Positions 22,582 to 23,511 of a stretch of DNA of 23,511 bases are shown here, in pieces. The translations under genes and the position numbers were made by a program. The notes beneath the pieces are model-generated. The model had not been told where the DNA came from. It made no database searches and saw only the letters and a list, made by a program, of their open reading frames with translations. Each line of letters opens with the position of its first letter. The stretch's first letter is position 1. Source of the stretch: a virus; the IMG/VR virus record IMGVR_UViG_3300025646_000381, positions 1-23,511 of that record. One strand, 5' to 3'.

Positions 22582-23511
22582 TTATTGAATAATTCCTGCT
22601 AATTTTTGCATTCTTAAAAATGCATCATTTGATTCTAAGATTTGACGCTTAGGAGCATTTCCTGCAGGTTTTGAAGCCATACCTAATGATTCCTTAAGTG
22701 GAGAAGCAGTTTTTGCTTTTAAAGACTCACTTAATGTTTCATATACTAGTTTAACTTCTTTTACAGTTTCTGCTTTATCAAATGTAGATAAAACTTTTAC
22801 TTTTTGTGATTCAGTTAAATTTTTACTTCTGAAGATTTTGTTGGTATAAAGAAGTTTAGAATTTAAAAGATTAATTTCATGAAGTTCAGATCTAAGTTCT
22901 TGAATTACTTCTTCAGCTTTTTCAAGCTCTTTGTCTTTTTTCTTCATTTCTTTTAACCTTGGATCATCTGAATAGATATAATTCCCATCCCAATCAACAC
23001 CTACTAATGTAGCAGGTTTATTAGTTTTAGGGGCTTCAGCTTTTTTCTTTTTTAAGAAATCAAGTAAACCTTCTTTTAACTCTTCTTCTTCATCTAAAGA
23101 ATCCATTTCAGATAAAAGTTCATCAATAGACATTTCTTCATCTTCCATCTCTCCACCCATTTCATCATCTTCAATTTCAAGGTCGATTTCTTCATCTTCC
23201 ATTTCACCTCCGAATTTTTCACCGGCTTCAAGCTCTCCAGCAGCTACCATGTCTTCGATTACATCTTCAATAAGTTTTTTTAACTCATCTTCAGACATAT
23301 CATCTAGATCCATGTCTTCTTCTTCATTTAAAGAATATTTATCTTCAGCTTCATCAGCTTCAGACATTTCTTCTTTTTCTAACTCTGCTAAGATCTCGTC
23401 TAGATCCATTTCACCCATCTTGTCTTTTCCATACCCTTCTTCCATTTCTGCCATAGAATCGTCATAAGCTTCATCCATTTTGTCTTCAGCTTCATCCATT
23501 TCTTGGAGTTT
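22582..23511 (-). CDS. Prohead core / scaffolding protein (gp22-like), N-terminus cut by window edge
   Basis: The frame stays open to the last base (23511), so the ATG at 23499 is probably not the true start: the codons before it (K-L-Q-E) are in frame without a stop. Visible residues 1-150 are strongly acidic, dominated by Glu, Asp and Met, with two copies of GGEMEDEE. A Lys-rich segment follows (LKEGLLDFLKKKKAEAPK), then a coiled coil (about 190-250; KKDKELEKAEEVIQELRSEL). The C-terminus ends SNDAFLRMQKLAGIIQ, a pattern I associate with core proteins just upstream of gp23 in T4-like phages. Such proteins fill the prohead, shape it and are proteolysed before packaging. The acidic, helical composition fits. 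Exact gp22 orthology is inferred from place and composition. Confidence 0.75.
   Translation of the reverse strand, partial: KLQEMDEAEDKMDEAYDDSMAEMEEGYGKDKMGEMDLDEILAELEKEEMSEADEAEDKYSLNEEEDMDLDDMSEDELKKLIEDVIEDMVAAGELEAGEKFGGEMEDEEIDLEIEDDEMGGEMEDEEMSIDELLSEMDSLDEEEELKEGLLDFLKKKKAEAPKTNKPATLVGVDWDGNYIYSDDPRLKEMKKKDKELEKAEEVIQELRSELHEINLLNSKLLYTNKIFRSKNLTESQKVKVLSTFDKAETVKEVKLVYETLSESLKAKTASPLKESLGMASKPAGNAPKRQILESNDAFLRMQKLAGIIQ

Noticed and set aside
23249-23467. 72-codon Ser-rich plus-strand open frame
   Set aside because: It is the reverse reading of the acidic Glu/Asp/Met codons of the core protein, which gives runs of Ser.
1-23511. tRNA genes, integrase, attachment sites or insertion sequences
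   Set aside because: The gaps are too short for tRNAs, and no recombinase or transposase motif or terminal inverted repeats were seen.

Overview
This window is a block of late (structural) genes from a T4-like contractile-tailed phage (myovirus). It may come from a phage genome or an environmental contig. Every credible gene is on the minus strand, so transcription runs from high to low coordinates. The DNA is very AT-rich, and the junctions are tight, many of them one-base TAATG stop/start overlaps. Shine-Dalgarno sequences are almost absent before start codons, which are preceded by A/T-rich leaders instead. That fits a Bacteroidota-type host better than an enteric or cyanobacterial one, but it is an inference.

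Layout in transcription order (right to left). (1) An acidic prohead core/scaffold protein, cut by the right edge, and the gp23-like major capsid protein, ending in a strong terminator (20866-20893). (2) A two-gene cassette not expected in a structural module: a DDAH/amidinotransferase-superfamily enzyme and a phosphatidylserine decarboxylase proenzyme. They overlap by one base, have their own candidate promoter, and end in a second terminator (19124-19148). (3) A PhoH-like ATPase, a small unknown protein, three neck/tail-completion proteins (gp13-, gp14- and gp15-like), a small coiled-coil protein, tail sheath (gp18) and tail tube (gp19), ending in a third terminator (12780-12811). (4) A gp26-like tail chaperone/baseplate protein overlapping a small gp51-like partner across a T7 run (possible programmed frameshift), then the tape measure protein, a 57-residue protein, a large baseplate protein with internal repeats, a LysM-bearing gp53-like wedge protein, and a baseplate hub protein fused to an M15 zinc peptidase. 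After these come several small structural proteins and a fibre-type protein cut by the left edge.

The sense-strand octamer ATATTTAT lies in eight of the intergenic gaps, 3-31 bases before a start codon. It follows each of the three terminators within about 1-20 bases, so it is probably the phage's late promoter or a core part of it.

The best candidate for something undescribed is the DDAH-PSD cassette. It is a self-contained late transcription unit between the capsid and neck/tail genes, and both enzymes keep their catalytic residues, which suggests late remodelling of host membrane lipid or guanidino metabolism. No RNA gene, CRISPR array or insertion sequence was seen, and no stretch over 300 bases lacks a gene.
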